12,826 bases of DNA from DATJJW01 sp035491935 (GTDB lineage: Bacteria; Pseudomonadota; Alphaproteobacteria; ATCC43930; CGMCC-115725), in assembly GCA_035491935.1 (NCBI GenBank), contig DATJJW010000147.1, forward strand, positions 1-12,826. The letters run 5' to 3'. The notes beneath the pieces are model-generated. The model was not told where the DNA came from. It searched no databases and saw nothing but the letters and a program-made list of their open reading frames with translations. The first letter of the stretch is position 1; every line of letters begins with the position of its first letter. The translations under genes and the position numbers were made by a program. This document shows positions 1-7,340 of the stretch, in pieces.

Positions 1-1
1 G

Positions 2-997
2 CTGCAGCCAGCGATGCGGCTGCTGCAGCGCGCTTACGTGCCGAAGCTTCTGGCGGCACTCCTGGTCATCATCGGCGTGTTCAGCGGCGCCGTCGGTGTC
101 GGGCTGGCGGTGGCGCAGCCGGCAGCCCATTGGGCGGCAAAATTGCCCAGCGACATCCCGCGGCTGCAGGAGCGCATGCGCATCATCGCCAGGCCGATCA
201 ATACGGTCGAATCCTTCCTCAGCCAGATGAACGACATCGGTCGGCTGAGCCAGTCCGACGAGCCGGGCCACACGAAACCGGTCGGCTCGCCCAGACAGGC
301 ACCCCAGGCGAAACCGCCGAATCAGCCGCCGCCGCCCATGACCTCTTCCGCCGGCAATTACCTGACCGAGATGCTGTTCAAGGGCACGCAGCATTTCGCT
401 AGTGGGCTGTTCGAGACTATCCTGATCCTGTTCTTCCTGTTGATCTCCGGCGACATCTTCCTGCGCCGGCTGGTCGAGATCCTGCCGCGCTTCAAGGACA
501 AGCGGCAGGTCGTGGCGCTGTCGCAGCAGATCGAGAAGAACATCTCGCTCTACCTGTTGACCATCACCATGATGAACATCGCCGTGGGGCTGGCGGTAGG
601 GGTTTCGGTCTGGGCCTGCGGCCTCGACGATGCGCTGTTCTGGGGCGCCCTGTCCTTCCTGCTCAACTATGTGCCGATCCTGGGCGCCTTCGTCGGCATA
701 TCCATGCTGGTGATCGCCGGGCTGCTGCAATTCTCGTCGCTCTGGCACGCCTTCCTGCCGGCGATCATGTTCCTGATCATCCATATCCTGGAGGGCGAGA
801 CGATCACGCCGATGCTGCTGGCCCGGCGCTTCACGCTGAACCCGGTGCTGGTCATCATCTCGCTGATTTTCTGGTTCTGGATGTGGGGCGTGGTCGGCAC
901 CTTCCTCGCCGTGCCGATGCTCGCCATCACCAAGCTGGTCTGCGACGGCATCGCCAAATTGCAGCCGATCGGCCACTTCCTCGAGGGCGAGTCATGA
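2..997 (+). CDS. AI-2E/PerM family membrane protein, 5' end cut by window
   Basis: This is the C-terminal part of a multi-pass inner-membrane protein of the AI-2E transporter (PerM) family, whose members export autoinducer-2 or other solutes or act as Na+/H+ antiporters. The reading frame is open to the left edge. The codons before the first ATG (position 14) read L-Q-P-A, which fits the family's conserved stretch before its second membrane segment, so the true start is outside. Visible are an early hydrophobic hairpin, a soluble Pro/Gln-rich insert (about residues 80-115), then a cluster of membrane helices containing the family hallmark N-Y-V-P-I-L-G and the C-terminal L-A-V-P-M-L segment. 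It reads away from the catabolic set and is separated from the next gene by 192 bases, so it is probably unrelated to it. The family is clear; the transported molecule cannot be inferred. Confidence 0.88.
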   Translation: MQPAMRLLQRAYVPKLLAALLVIIGVFSGAVGVGLAVAQPAAHWAAKLPSDIPRLQERMRIIARPINTVESFLSQMNDIGRLSQSDEPGHTKPVGSPRQAPQAKPPNQPPPPMTSSAGNYLTEMLFKGTQHFASGLFETILILFFLLISGDIFLRRLVEILPRFKDKRQVVALSQQIEKNISLYLLTITMMNIAVGLAVGVSVWACGLDDALFWGALSFLLNYVPILGAFVGISMLVIAGLLQFSSLWHAFLPAIMFLIIHILEGETITPMLLARRFTLNPVLVIISLIFWFWMWGVVGTFLAVPMLAITKLVCDGIAKLQPIGHFLEGES

Positions 998-1189
998 AGC
1001 GCCGCACAACTGGAATCCCTCGTATTTTCTCTAGGCGATAAGTATTTTCCCAATTCGCCTGCGGATGATGAAAAGAAGCGATTTCATAAACCTCGGCGGC
1101 CACGGGAATGGCTTTTTGCCGACAGAATCGTTACACTGGGTTTCTTCATGTAGATTGCAGAGTTCCTGCGAAAATTTGGTCTTTAGATC
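998..1189. other. intergenic gap before the GntR gene
   Basis: These 192 bases are noticeably more AT-rich than the flanking genes. They must hold the end of the AI-2E transcript and the promoter of the GntR gene. I found no stem followed by a T-run that would make a convincing terminator, no good -35/-10 pair, no copy of the TTGTGCACAA operator core found upstream of the permease, and no credible small gene. Confidence 0.5.
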
Positions 1190-1924
1190 ATGGCCGGGCT
1201 AAAAGCTGGTTTAGGCGAATTCAATAGTCATGAGAGTAAGCCTGATCGGCCGATCACCTTAGCGGAGGTGGCCTATCGCGATATCCGCCGAAAAATCCTC
1301 AATGGCGATATCGCCCCCGGCGAGAAGCTGCGTGTCGAGATCCTGCAACGCGCGACGACCTTGTCCAGCAGCCCCATCCGCGAGGCGCTCAACCGACTGG
1401 TGACGGAGAAACTGGTCATCGCCGACGATCATCGCGGCTTTCGCGCGGCGCCGATGTCGGTCGCCGACCTGATGGACATCACCAATTTCCGCCTGACGAT
1501 CGAGCCGGCCGCGCTGGCGCAGTCGATTGCTTCGGGCAATGACGAATGGGAAGGCCGCGTGGTCGCTGCCTTCCATCGCATGGAAAAGGCCCGCGACCGC
1601 GTCGCCCGCTCCGACCCGGACTTCAACGAGGAATGGTCGAGCCGGCACCGGGAATTCCACATGGCCCTGCTCTCCGCGGCCGATTCCGCGCGGCTGGTCG
1701 CGACCTGCCAAAGCCTCTTCGACCAGGCGGAACGTTATCGCCGTTTCTCGTCGATGAACCGGACGCGGCCTCGCGACACCGGCAGCGAGCATCGGCGACT
1801 GATGGATGCGGCGCTGGGCCGCCAGGCGGATGCCGCCCTTGAACTGCAGCGGCTGCACATCACGCGCACGACCGAGAACACACTGGCGATCTGGCAGGAA
1901 AGAGGTCAGGTCGCCGCGGGCTGA
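1190..1924 (+). CDS. GntR-family transcriptional regulator, FCD (FadR/CsiR-like) type
   Basis: This 244-residue DNA-binding regulator is of normal length for the FCD group of the GntR family. Residues about 23-88 form the winged helix-turn-helix, with the typical 'I-L-N-G-x-I-x-P-G-E-K-L-R' and 'S-P-I-R-E-A-L-N-R-L' motifs. Residues about 92-232 form the all-helical FCD ligand domain. Three histidines placed as metal ligands of that domain are visible: H157 (E-F-H), H201 (S-E-H) and H223 (L-H). The overall pattern, including an I-E-x-x-A-L-A-x-S-I-x-x-G-x-x-x-W-E stretch, resembles CsiR. Such proteins usually bind a small carboxylate and repress a neighbouring catabolic operon. An in-frame stop lies just upstream of the ATG, so this is the first possible start. 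No Shine-Dalgarno is seen, and translation may be weak or leaderless. It converges on the catabolic operon and is its likely regulator, by inference. Confidence 0.92.
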   Translation: MAGLKAGLGEFNSHESKPDRPITLAEVAYRDIRRKILNGDIAPGEKLRVEILQRATTLSSSPIREALNRLVTEKLVIADDHRGFRAAPMSVADLMDITNFRLTIEPAALAQSIASGNDEWEGRVVAAFHRMEKARDRVARSDPDFNEEWSSRHREFHMALLSAADSARLVATCQSLFDQAERYRRFSSMNRTRPRDTGSEHRRLMDAALGRQADAALELQRLHITRTTENTLAIWQERGQVAAG

Positions 1925-1934
1925 GTCCCGCGGC
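1913..1934. terminator. GC-rich hairpin between convergent gene ends
   Basis: GCCGCGGG and CCCGCGGC form a perfect 8-bp stem with a 6-base loop that contains the GntR stop codon. It lies between the 3' ends of the GntR gene and the convergent minus-strand operon, where a bidirectional terminator is expected. Neither side carries a T-run, so intrinsic termination is doubtful. It could instead protect 3' ends or pause polymerase. Confidence 0.35.
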
Positions 1935-1948
1935 TCCTTGCCGCCCGT

Positions 1949-2818
1949 TCAGGCGTAACCATTGACCTTTACCGACATCGAACCGATGCCGGAGCAATGG
2001 GCGACCATGACATCGCCGGGCTTCACCGACCCCACACCCTTGCCGGTACCGGTGAACAGAAGATCGCCGGGCAGCAGCGTATAGAAGCGCGAGCCGAAAG
2101 CGATCAGCTTGGCCACGTTCAGGATCATGTTGCCGGTATCAATGGACTGGCGCGTCTCGCCATTGACCGAGAGCGACAGCTTCAAGTCGTTGGGATCCGC
2201 GATCTCGTCGGCGGTCACCATCCAGGGTCCAGCCACGGCATAGCCGTCGATCGACTTGCGGAAGCTGCGGTCTTCCTTGCCACGGAGCGTCATGTCGAGG
2301 CCGATCGTATAGCCCGCGACATGAGAGAGCGCGTCGCCCTCGGCCACATTGCTGGCCGGCCGGCCGATGATGGCGACGAGCTCCACCTCATGATCGTTGC
2401 GCCGGTCCGGAAAGCGCAGCGTAACGCCTTCCGACGGGCCGACCAGAGCGGAATTCGCCTTGAGGAACAGTCCCGCCTCCTCGATGTCGAGCGACGGGCC
2501 CTCGCGCCGCGGCCGGTTCGTGTCGGCCTCCATTTCCTGGACATGGGCGTGATAGTTCTTGGGCGCCGAAGGCAGCTTGGAAGGGGATGCGACCGGCGAG
2601 AGCAGATCCACCGTCGCCAATGGCAAGGCGGGCAGGCCATCGACGGCACGGCCATCCTGGATCGCCGCGCGGATCTCCGCCAATTTCGCCACGACCGGGT
2701 CGCCTCGGAACGGCACGCGGGTAAGCGGTACCAACCGGTCGACCACGGCGGTGATGTCGATGACGGTGTCACCCTTGACGACGCCGTACCGGCCGGCGCC
2801 GAACCTGCATATCTTCAT
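1949..2818 (-). CDS. FAA-fold hydrolase/isomerase family enzyme (divergent copy)
   Basis: This 289-residue cytosolic enzyme belongs to the fumarylacetoacetate hydrolase family, which cleaves, decarboxylates, isomerises or hydrates beta-dicarbonyl products of aromatic ring cleavage using Mg2+ or Mn2+. The N-terminal cap (1-80) is followed by the catalytic fold from N88-Y-H-A-H. The metal ligands are E144-x-E146 and D175. The metal-loop segment reads G-L-D-M-T-L-R-G where relatives, including the second copy in this window, have A-N-D-x-S-A-R-D. The late glycine loop reads T-G-T-G-K-G-V-G instead of T-G-T-P-A-G-V-G. An ATG at 2836 would add six residues, but GGGGAG sits six bases before the ATG at 2818, so I chose that start. 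It is the last gene of the operon, 34 bases after the MFS gene. Its substrate is unknown; the altered loops suggest a different reaction from copy two. Confidence 0.88.
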   Translation of the reverse strand: MKICRFGAGRYGVVKGDTVIDITAVVDRLVPLTRVPFRGDPVVAKLAEIRAAIQDGRAVDGLPALPLATVDLLSPVASPSKLPSAPKNYHAHVQEMEADTNRPRREGPSLDIEEAGLFLKANSALVGPSEGVTLRFPDRRNDHEVELVAIIGRPASNVAEGDALSHVAGYTIGLDMTLRGKEDRSFRKSIDGYAVAGPWMVTADEIADPNDLKLSLSVNGETRQSIDTGNMILNVAKLIAFGSRFYTLLPGDLLFTGTGKGVGSVKPGDVMVAHCSGIGSMSVKVNGYA

Positions 2819-2852
2819 CTCTGTCTCCCCTGCCATCGCCCTTTTGAGTGGT

Positions 2853-4247
2853 TCAGCTCGCCCGCTCCATGACGGTCATCCCGCCCTCCGGCGTTCGCTC
2901 GCCCAGGCTGTGCCCGCCGAAGCGCCGGATGCAGAGCTTCATCAGGATGAAGCAGAGCACCGCCCCCAGCGCCAAGGGCACGACCGGCGCCAGGAACAGC
3001 TGGCTGACCGACAGGTGCATGCCGATCAGCCAGGCGCCGACCATCGGTCCCGACATCGAGCCGAGGCGGCCGAGGCCATAGGCCCAGCCCACACCCTTGG
3101 CGCGGATCTCCGTCGGATAGACCACGCCCGCGACGGCGTTCATGCTGAGCGTGATGCCGACCAGGCAGAACCCAGCCAGGAATATGGCCACCGCCAGCAG
3201 GTAGACGGATTTGTCGATGAAGCCGATGACGCCCACCGCCGGACATGCCACGAGGTAGAGCACGGCGATCGCCGCCACACCCTTCTTGTCGATCATGCGG
3301 CTCAGCGTGATGGCGCCGAATATGCCGCCGACGTCGAACATCGCCGTGGTGACCGCCGTTTGCTGGATGGTCAGCCCCTCGCCGCGGAACAGGATCGGCA
3401 TCCAGCTGTGCAGGAAGTAATTGGCCATCAGATAGCACATGAACAGCGCCCAGATCAGCGGCGTGATCCAGGTGAGGCCATCGGCGAAAAGCTGCTTGAT
3501 ATGGAAACGCTGCGCCTCCTTGATGCCGCCGGAGGCGACCTGGAAGACCGTCGCCCTGCCGGCGTCGAGCCCGGGTTCCAGCGCATTGGCGACGCGCAGC
3601 ACCTTCTCGACCGGCCGCTTCATCACCACCAGGAATTTCAGCGATTCCGGCAGCCACAGCACCAGGGCCGACCCCACGACCAGCGGCGCGATGCCGCCGA
3701 CGAAGAATTGCGATTGCCAACCGTAATGAGCTTCCAGGAAGCCGCTGATCACCGCCGGCAGCATGGAGCCGACGGTCAGGCCGATCTGGGCGACGACGAT
3801 CAGGGTCGCGCGCACGCGCCTCGGCGCATATTCGGCCACCAGCGCCACGGCATTGGTCGGCACGCCGCCCAAGCCCAGACCGGTAACGAAACGCAGGGCG
3901 AGCAGTTGCGGCTCGTTCTGCGCAAACGCCGAGGCCAGGGTAAAGCCGCCATAGATGAAGACGCCGGAAAGCAAGGCGACACGCCGGCCGTACCGATCAC
4001 CGGCCCAGCCGAACAGCGGCGCGCCGATCAGCATGCCGACGAGGCTGGCGCTGAATACGGGGCCCAGCGCCTCGCGTGACATATGCCACTGCTTGACCAG
4101 CCCCGGCGCCGCATAGCCGATGGCCTGCAGGTCGAAGCCGTCCGAGATCATGACGGCAAACAACAAGGCCACGATCTTGATGTGGAACGCATGTATCGGT
4201 TGTCTGTCGACCAGTTCGTTGATGTCGACGATGGTGCTTTTCGCCAT
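2853..4247 (-). CDS. MFS transporter, aromatic acid:H+ symporter (AAHS) type
   Basis: This 464-residue inner-membrane carrier is of usual length for the major facilitator superfamily, with about 12 predicted helices. The first helix contains D36-G-F-D-L-Q, matching the D-G-x-D motif characteristic of the aromatic acid:H+ symporter group (PcaK, BenK, MhpT relatives). The loop between helices 2 and 3 holds G-D-R-Y-G-R-R (83-89), and helix 4 has T-G-L-G-L-G-G (121-127) followed by E-Y-A-P-R-R. These support proton-driven uptake of an aromatic or related carboxylate. The frame opens upstream at a TTG (4367), inside the preceding FAA gene, but GGGGAGGA lies just before the ATG at 4247, so that start is preferred. 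A second importer, the ABC system, sits in the same operon, so there may be two substrates or two affinities. Substrate identity is inferred from family only. Confidence 0.92.
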   Translation of the reverse strand: MAKSTIVDINELVDRQPIHAFHIKIVALLFAVMISDGFDLQAIGYAAPGLVKQWHMSREALGPVFSASLVGMLIGAPLFGWAGDRYGRRVALLSGVFIYGGFTLASAFAQNEPQLLALRFVTGLGLGGVPTNAVALVAEYAPRRVRATLIVVAQIGLTVGSMLPAVISGFLEAHYGWQSQFFVGGIAPLVVGSALVLWLPESLKFLVVMKRPVEKVLRVANALEPGLDAGRATVFQVASGGIKEAQRFHIKQLFADGLTWITPLIWALFMCYLMANYFLHSWMPILFRGEGLTIQQTAVTTAMFDVGGIFGAITLSRMIDKKGVAAIAVLYLVACPAVGVIGFIDKSVYLLAVAIFLAGFCLVGITLSMNAVAGVVYPTEIRAKGVGWAYGLGRLGSMSGPMVGAWLIGMHLSVSQLFLAPVVPLALGAVLCFILMKLCIRRFGGHSLGERTPEGGMTVMERAS

Positions 4248-4264
4248 GTGGTCCTCCCCGTCGT

Positions 4265-4292
4265 CTTGCATTGTTTCCTGCAAGTTTCTTGC
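4265..4292 (-). other. two mutually exclusive small hairpins upstream of the MFS gene
   Basis: In the 77-base gap between the second FAA gene and the MFS gene, the minus strand reads GCAAG-AAA-CTTGC, then CTTGCA-(8 bases)-TGCAAG. The middle arm (4280-4284) is shared, so the RNA can form a 5-bp or a 6-bp stem but not both. The gap is the longest inside the operon, and the stems end about 13-15 bases before the MFS ribosome-binding site. They could set the relative output of the transporter or mark an RNA processing site. The stems are short and may be chance. Confidence 0.3.
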
Positions 4293-4324
4293 GGCGCGCC
4301 CGGCTACGTCATGCGCAACGTCTC

Positions 4325-5251
4325 TCAGGCCATGCGGTGGCTCAATGTGCCGATGCCCTCGATCCAAAGTGTGACGACATCGCCTGCTGCCAGATATTCT
4401 CCGCGGCCATTGCCGACGCCGGCCGGGGTGCCGGTCAGGATCAGGTCGCCCGGATACAGCGTGATGCAGCTCGACAGATGCGACAGTTGCTCGGCCAGGT
4501 CGTAGATCATGCCGGCCGTCGTCGAATCCTGCTTCACCACGTCATTGACCGTGAGTTTCATCGCCAGCTTGTGCGGATCGGCGATTTGGGCTGCCGGCAC
4601 GATCCAGGGCCCCAGCGGGCAGGCGCCGTCGAAGCATTTCTGGCCGATCCAGTCGTGGCGAAAGCCCGAACCCGGTGGGATGGCGTCGCGGATCGACAGG
4701 TCACGGGCCGAGAGGTCGTTGGCGATGGTATAGCCGGCGACGTAATCCAGCGCCCGCGCCAGCGGCACATCCTTGGCAGTCCGGCCGACGACCGCAGCCA
4801 GCTCGATCTCCCAATCGACCTTCTTGGAATGGCGCGGCAGCGCGATCGTGGCGCCGGGACCGATCACCGACCGGCTCGACTTGATAAAATGCCAGGGCTT
4901 GAGGCCGAGGGATTTGGGGTCCGGCCCCGCCTCCCGGCCCTTGGCCCGCGCCATCTCCTGGACATGATCGCTGTAGTTGGCGCCGGCGCAGTATATGGCC
5001 GAAGGGTAGAGCACCGGCGCCAGCAGCTTGGCCTGGGTGAGCGGCAGGCCGGCGGCATGGCTGCCCCCTAGTTGTTCTGCCGCCTTCTGCAGCCGAGGCT
5101 CCGCTTCGTCCCAGTGCGTGAGCAGGTCCAGGGTCGTGCGGTAGGCCGCCAGATCCGGCAGCTTTGCCACCTCATGGATGGCCTCGCCCAGCACCAGCCC
5201 GGCTGCCGGTCCCGTCGCGGCTTCGAACATCGCCAATTTATAGGCAGTCAT
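4325..5251 (-). CDS. FAA-fold hydrolase/isomerase family enzyme (canonical copy)
   Basis: This 308-residue fumarylacetoacetate hydrolase-family enzyme is predicted cytosolic. After an N-terminal cap (1-85), the catalytic part begins at N92-Y-S-D-H. The metal ligands are E148-x-E150 and D179 in the canonical Y-T-I-A-N-D-L-S-A-R-D block, followed by K205-C-F-D-G and T-G-T-P-A-G-V-G (273-280). Relatives act as acylpyruvate hydrolases, 2-hydroxyhepta-2,4-diene-1,7-dioate isomerases or oxaloacetate decarboxylases, all plausible after extradiol ring cleavage. The frame continues upstream into the VOC gene, but AGGA sits six bases before the ATG at 5251 and family homology begins there. It lies 31 bases after VOC A, which may supply its substrate. 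Like the other FAA copy it has an H-V-Q-E-M stretch after the N-Y motif, so the two may share ancestry. The exact reaction is unknown. Confidence 0.92.
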   Translation of the reverse strand: MTAYKLAMFEAATGPAAGLVLGEAIHEVAKLPDLAAYRTTLDLLTHWDEAEPRLQKAAEQLGGSHAAGLPLTQAKLLAPVLYPSAIYCAGANYSDHVQEMARAKGREAGPDPKSLGLKPWHFIKSSRSVIGPGATIALPRHSKKVDWEIELAAVVGRTAKDVPLARALDYVAGYTIANDLSARDLSIRDAIPPGSGFRHDWIGQKCFDGACPLGPWIVPAAQIADPHKLAMKLTVNDVVKQDSTTAGMIYDLAEQLSHLSSCITLYPGDLILTGTPAGVGNGRGEYLAAGDVVTLWIEGIGTLSHRMA

Positions 5252-5282
5252 TTCTTGTCCTTTCGGCTTGAGCAGGGCGGGC

Positions 5283-6188
5283 TCAGCGGCTGCGGCGCTG
5301 TTCGGAGGGCCGGGCCTGGCCCCAGCGGCGGCTGTTGGCGTGTTTGTCGTCGGGCAGCCATGTCTTCGGCCGTTGCGGGTTGTCGGCGTGCCAGGGACGC
5401 GGATCGAAATATCCCAACTCCTCGCAGGACATGCGGTCCATCTCGCAGAACAGCTCGACCAGATGGCCGTCGGGATTGCGATGGAAAGTCGCGAGATTAT
5501 GACCGGCGCCGAGACGCAGCGGGCCCCAGAGCGGCGGCGTGCCATGGCGCGCCATCCAATCGGAGGCGTCGCGGAGGCGGTTCCAGTCGCGCAGCTCGAA
5601 GGCGATGTGATGTGTCTCCAGCTTCGGCGCCTCGTGCAGATTGACCGTGTGATGGTCGACATTGCAGCGCAGGAAGCAGAAGAAATCGCCGTTCCAGTCG
5701 GAGACGCGGAAGCCCAGGACGGAGGTATAGAACTCGACATCCTTGTGCACGCCCGGCACGTAGAAGGCGGTGTGGCCAAGCTTGTCCGGGCGGATAATGC
5801 CGGCGCCTTCCTCCCAACGTCCGCAGGACGGGATCGCCTTGTAGAGTTCGACCTGCAGCCCGGCTGGATCGCGGAACGCCACCACGTCGGAAATCAGCGG
5901 CTCGCTGTCGCTGCGCTGCTGCACCTCGCAACCGGCATCGCGCAGCTCGCGCGCCACTTCCTTCATGTCGGCCTCGGGCGAGATCTGCAGCGACAGCTTG
6001 GTGCCGCGCGGCTCGCCATTGGCCTGATGCAGGACCACCGAATAGACATCGCCGGGACAGGAGAGATAGGCCGTCTTGGCGTCCTTCTCGATAAGCACCA
6101 GACCCAGAACGTTCAGGTAGTAGTCGGTGAGCCGTTCGAGATCCGGCGTCTCGAAACTCGCATGGCCCATGCGCAGGACTTTGACCAT
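5283..6188 (-). CDS. VOC A: two-domain type I extradiol dioxygenase homologue with altered active site
   Basis: This 301-residue protein has two vicinal-oxygen-chelate (VOC) domains, as in catechol 2,3-dioxygenases of the XylE/BphC type, which use Fe(II) to cleave the catechol ring next to its hydroxyls. The N-terminal domain (1-120) keeps vestigial H9 and E114. In the C-terminal domain the iron ligands are H139 (L-G-H-T), H194 (second His of H-H-I-A-F) and E245 (L-V-E-L), and the acid-base His lies in D-H-H-T (179-180). By spacing from E245, the positions of BphC His241 and Tyr250 are L226 and F235, so two second-shell residues are lost. It shares a G-Y-F-x-P-R-P-W-H tail (259-267) with VOC B. 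GGAGG precedes the ATG by five bases. The reaction may therefore differ from normal dioxygenation: a related cleavage, an isomerase, or a non-oxygenase role. Confidence 0.88.
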   Translation of the reverse strand: MVKVLRMGHASFETPDLERLTDYYLNVLGLVLIEKDAKTAYLSCPGDVYSVVLHQANGEPRGTKLSLQISPEADMKEVARELRDAGCEVQQRSDSEPLISDVVAFRDPAGLQVELYKAIPSCGRWEEGAGIIRPDKLGHTAFYVPGVHKDVEFYTSVLGFRVSDWNGDFFCFLRCNVDHHTVNLHEAPKLETHHIAFELRDWNRLRDASDWMARHGTPPLWGPLRLGAGHNLATFHRNPDGHLVELFCEMDRMSCEELGYFDPRPWHADNPQRPKTWLPDDKHANSRRWGQARPSEQRRSR

Positions 6189-6241
6189 TTTAGCCTCCCC
6201 GGTGATGGTGTGATCGATATGTCATGGCCGCCGTTCCGCTC

Positions 6242-7324
6242 TCACCGGCCGAGGCGCGGCAGGAGACGCTTGGCATTGTCGTGGTAGACGGCCGAGAGCT
6301 CGCGGGCGTTGAGGCCGCGCTTCGGCAGTTCCTGGACCTGGTCGACGAAGAAATACGGATAATCGGTGCCGAACAGGATCTGCGAGATCGGCGCCGTGGC
6401 ACGCAGGCCCGGCCAGCTGGGGCCCCAGGCGGCATTGGCCGTGTCGTAATAGAGCTTGGCGAACGTCGCGAGGATGCCGTCCGGCGCGTATTCGTGCAGG
6501 TTCTTGTCGTGTCTGTACTGGGCCGCGATGCGGCCGGCGACCATCGGCAGCGCCCCGCCGCCATGGGAGAAGACCCATTTGATGTTCGGGTATTTGACGA
6601 AGCTGCCGCTGCGCAGCAGGCTGACGATGCAGCGCGTCGTGTCGAACGGTACCTCCAGCACCGACGACGTGACGCCATCCTGGATGTTGGTGCAGCAATT
6701 CGGCGTCAGTGGGTGGAAGAACACCACCGCGTGGCGGCGATCCAACTCCGCGAAGATCGGCGCGAACATCGGATCGCCCGGCCACCGGTCGCCATAGCTC
6801 GTCTGCAGCCCGATACCGTCGGCCTTGAGTTCGTCCAGGGCATGGGCGATCCCGGTCAGGCTGGCGTCGACATCGATCATCGGCAGCGACGCCCAGAAGC
6901 CGAAGCGGCCGGGATATTTCTTCACCATGGCCGCCGCATAGTCATTGCAGGCCAGCGACATCTCGCGCGCCGCCGCCGGCCCCTTGTTGAACCAGACGCC
7001 GGGGATGGAGGACAGCGAGACTACGGCGGTGCGTATGCCGCCGCGATCCATCTCGGCCAGCGACTGCTCGGGTGTCCAGCTATCGACCAGCGAGGTCTTG
7101 TGGGCGCCGGTCTTGGCCTCGAACTCCCGCGTCGCCTGCTTGAATTCGGGCGCGTAGAAATGGTGATGCGTATCGATGATGTTCCGCGACGGCGCGGCCT
7201 TGGCGCAGGCGCAGCCGGCCGCCATCATGGCCGCCCCGGACGAGCCGCCGATCAGGAAGCGCCGCCGCGTCGTCGTGTTGGTCGTCGTCGTGTTGGCCAA
7301 TATCGTACCGATAGGTGTCGTCAT
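6242..7324 (-). CDS. ACMSD-like amidohydrolase with Tat signal
   Basis: This 360-residue TIM-barrel enzyme is of the amidohydrolase superfamily, in the branch with ACMSD and aromatic-acid decarboxylases (gamma-resorcylate, 6-methylsalicylate) as well as some hydrolases and hydratases. Metal ligands visible are H53-x-H55 (D-T-H-H-H-F), H204 (F-F-H-P), H254 (F-S-H-G-G-G) and D321 (F-G-T-D-Y-P). The N-terminus is unusual for this branch, whose known decarboxylases are cytosolic: a Thr/Asn-rich run, then T-R-R-R-F-L-I (19-25), matching the twin-arginine export motif, a hydrophobic Gly/Ala stretch and A-A-G-C at 35-38, which might be a weak lipobox. Mature enzyme probably starts near residue 43 in the periplasm. 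GAGG lies five bases before the ATG. It sits between VOC A and the MDR gene, with a 16-base gap to the latter. It may convert a precursor before uptake. The reaction is unassigned. Confidence 0.88.
   Translation of the reverse strand: MTTPIGTILANTTTTNTTTRRRFLIGGSSGAAMMAAGCACAKAAPSRNIIDTHHHFYAPEFKQATREFEAKTGAHKTSLVDSWTPEQSLAEMDRGGIRTAVVSLSSIPGVWFNKGPAAAREMSLACNDYAAAMVKKYPGRFGFWASLPMIDVDASLTGIAHALDELKADGIGLQTSYGDRWPGDPMFAPIFAELDRRHAVVFFHPLTPNCCTNIQDGVTSSVLEVPFDTTRCIVSLLRSGSFVKYPNIKWVFSHGGGALPMVAGRIAAQYRHDKNLHEYAPDGILATFAKLYYDTANAAWGPSWPGLRATAPISQILFGTDYPYFFVDQVQELPKRGLNARELSAVYHDNAKRLLPRLGR
7268..7296 (-). repeat. in-frame 15-base tandem repeat in the amidohydrolase signal region
   Basis: The 14-base unit CGTCGTCGTGTTGG (plus-strand reading) occurs at 7268-7281 and again at 7283-7296, a period of exactly 15 bases. 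On the coding strand it encodes Asn-Thr-Thr-Thr-Thr followed by Asn-Thr-Thr-Thr just before the twin-arginine motif. Slipped-strand gain or loss of a unit would change the n-region by five residues without breaking the frame. Confidence 0.75.
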
Positions 7325-7340
7325 CTTCGCCTCGTTGCCG

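Noticed and set aside
2559..4079. 506-codon open frame on the plus strand across the MFS and FAA genes
   Set aside because: It is an antisense shadow: the product is Arg/His/Gln/Asp-rich with no recognisable domain, while the opposite strand encodes clear FAA and MFS proteins.
4248..4367. Upstream TTG start for the MFS gene
   Set aside because: It would overlap the FAA stop and add 40 residues unlike the family; the ATG at 4247 has GGGGAGGA just upstream.
5252..5779. N-terminal extension of the second FAA frame into the VOC A gene
   Set aside because: The extension is an out-of-frame reading of VOC A, and the ATG at 5251 has its own ribosome site and starts family homology.
6199..6248. CCGGTGA...TCACCGG inverted repeat between the amidohydrolase stop and VOC A
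   Set aside because: The 36-base loop makes a 7-bp stem weak, and there is no T-run; it may be chance in GC-rich DNA.
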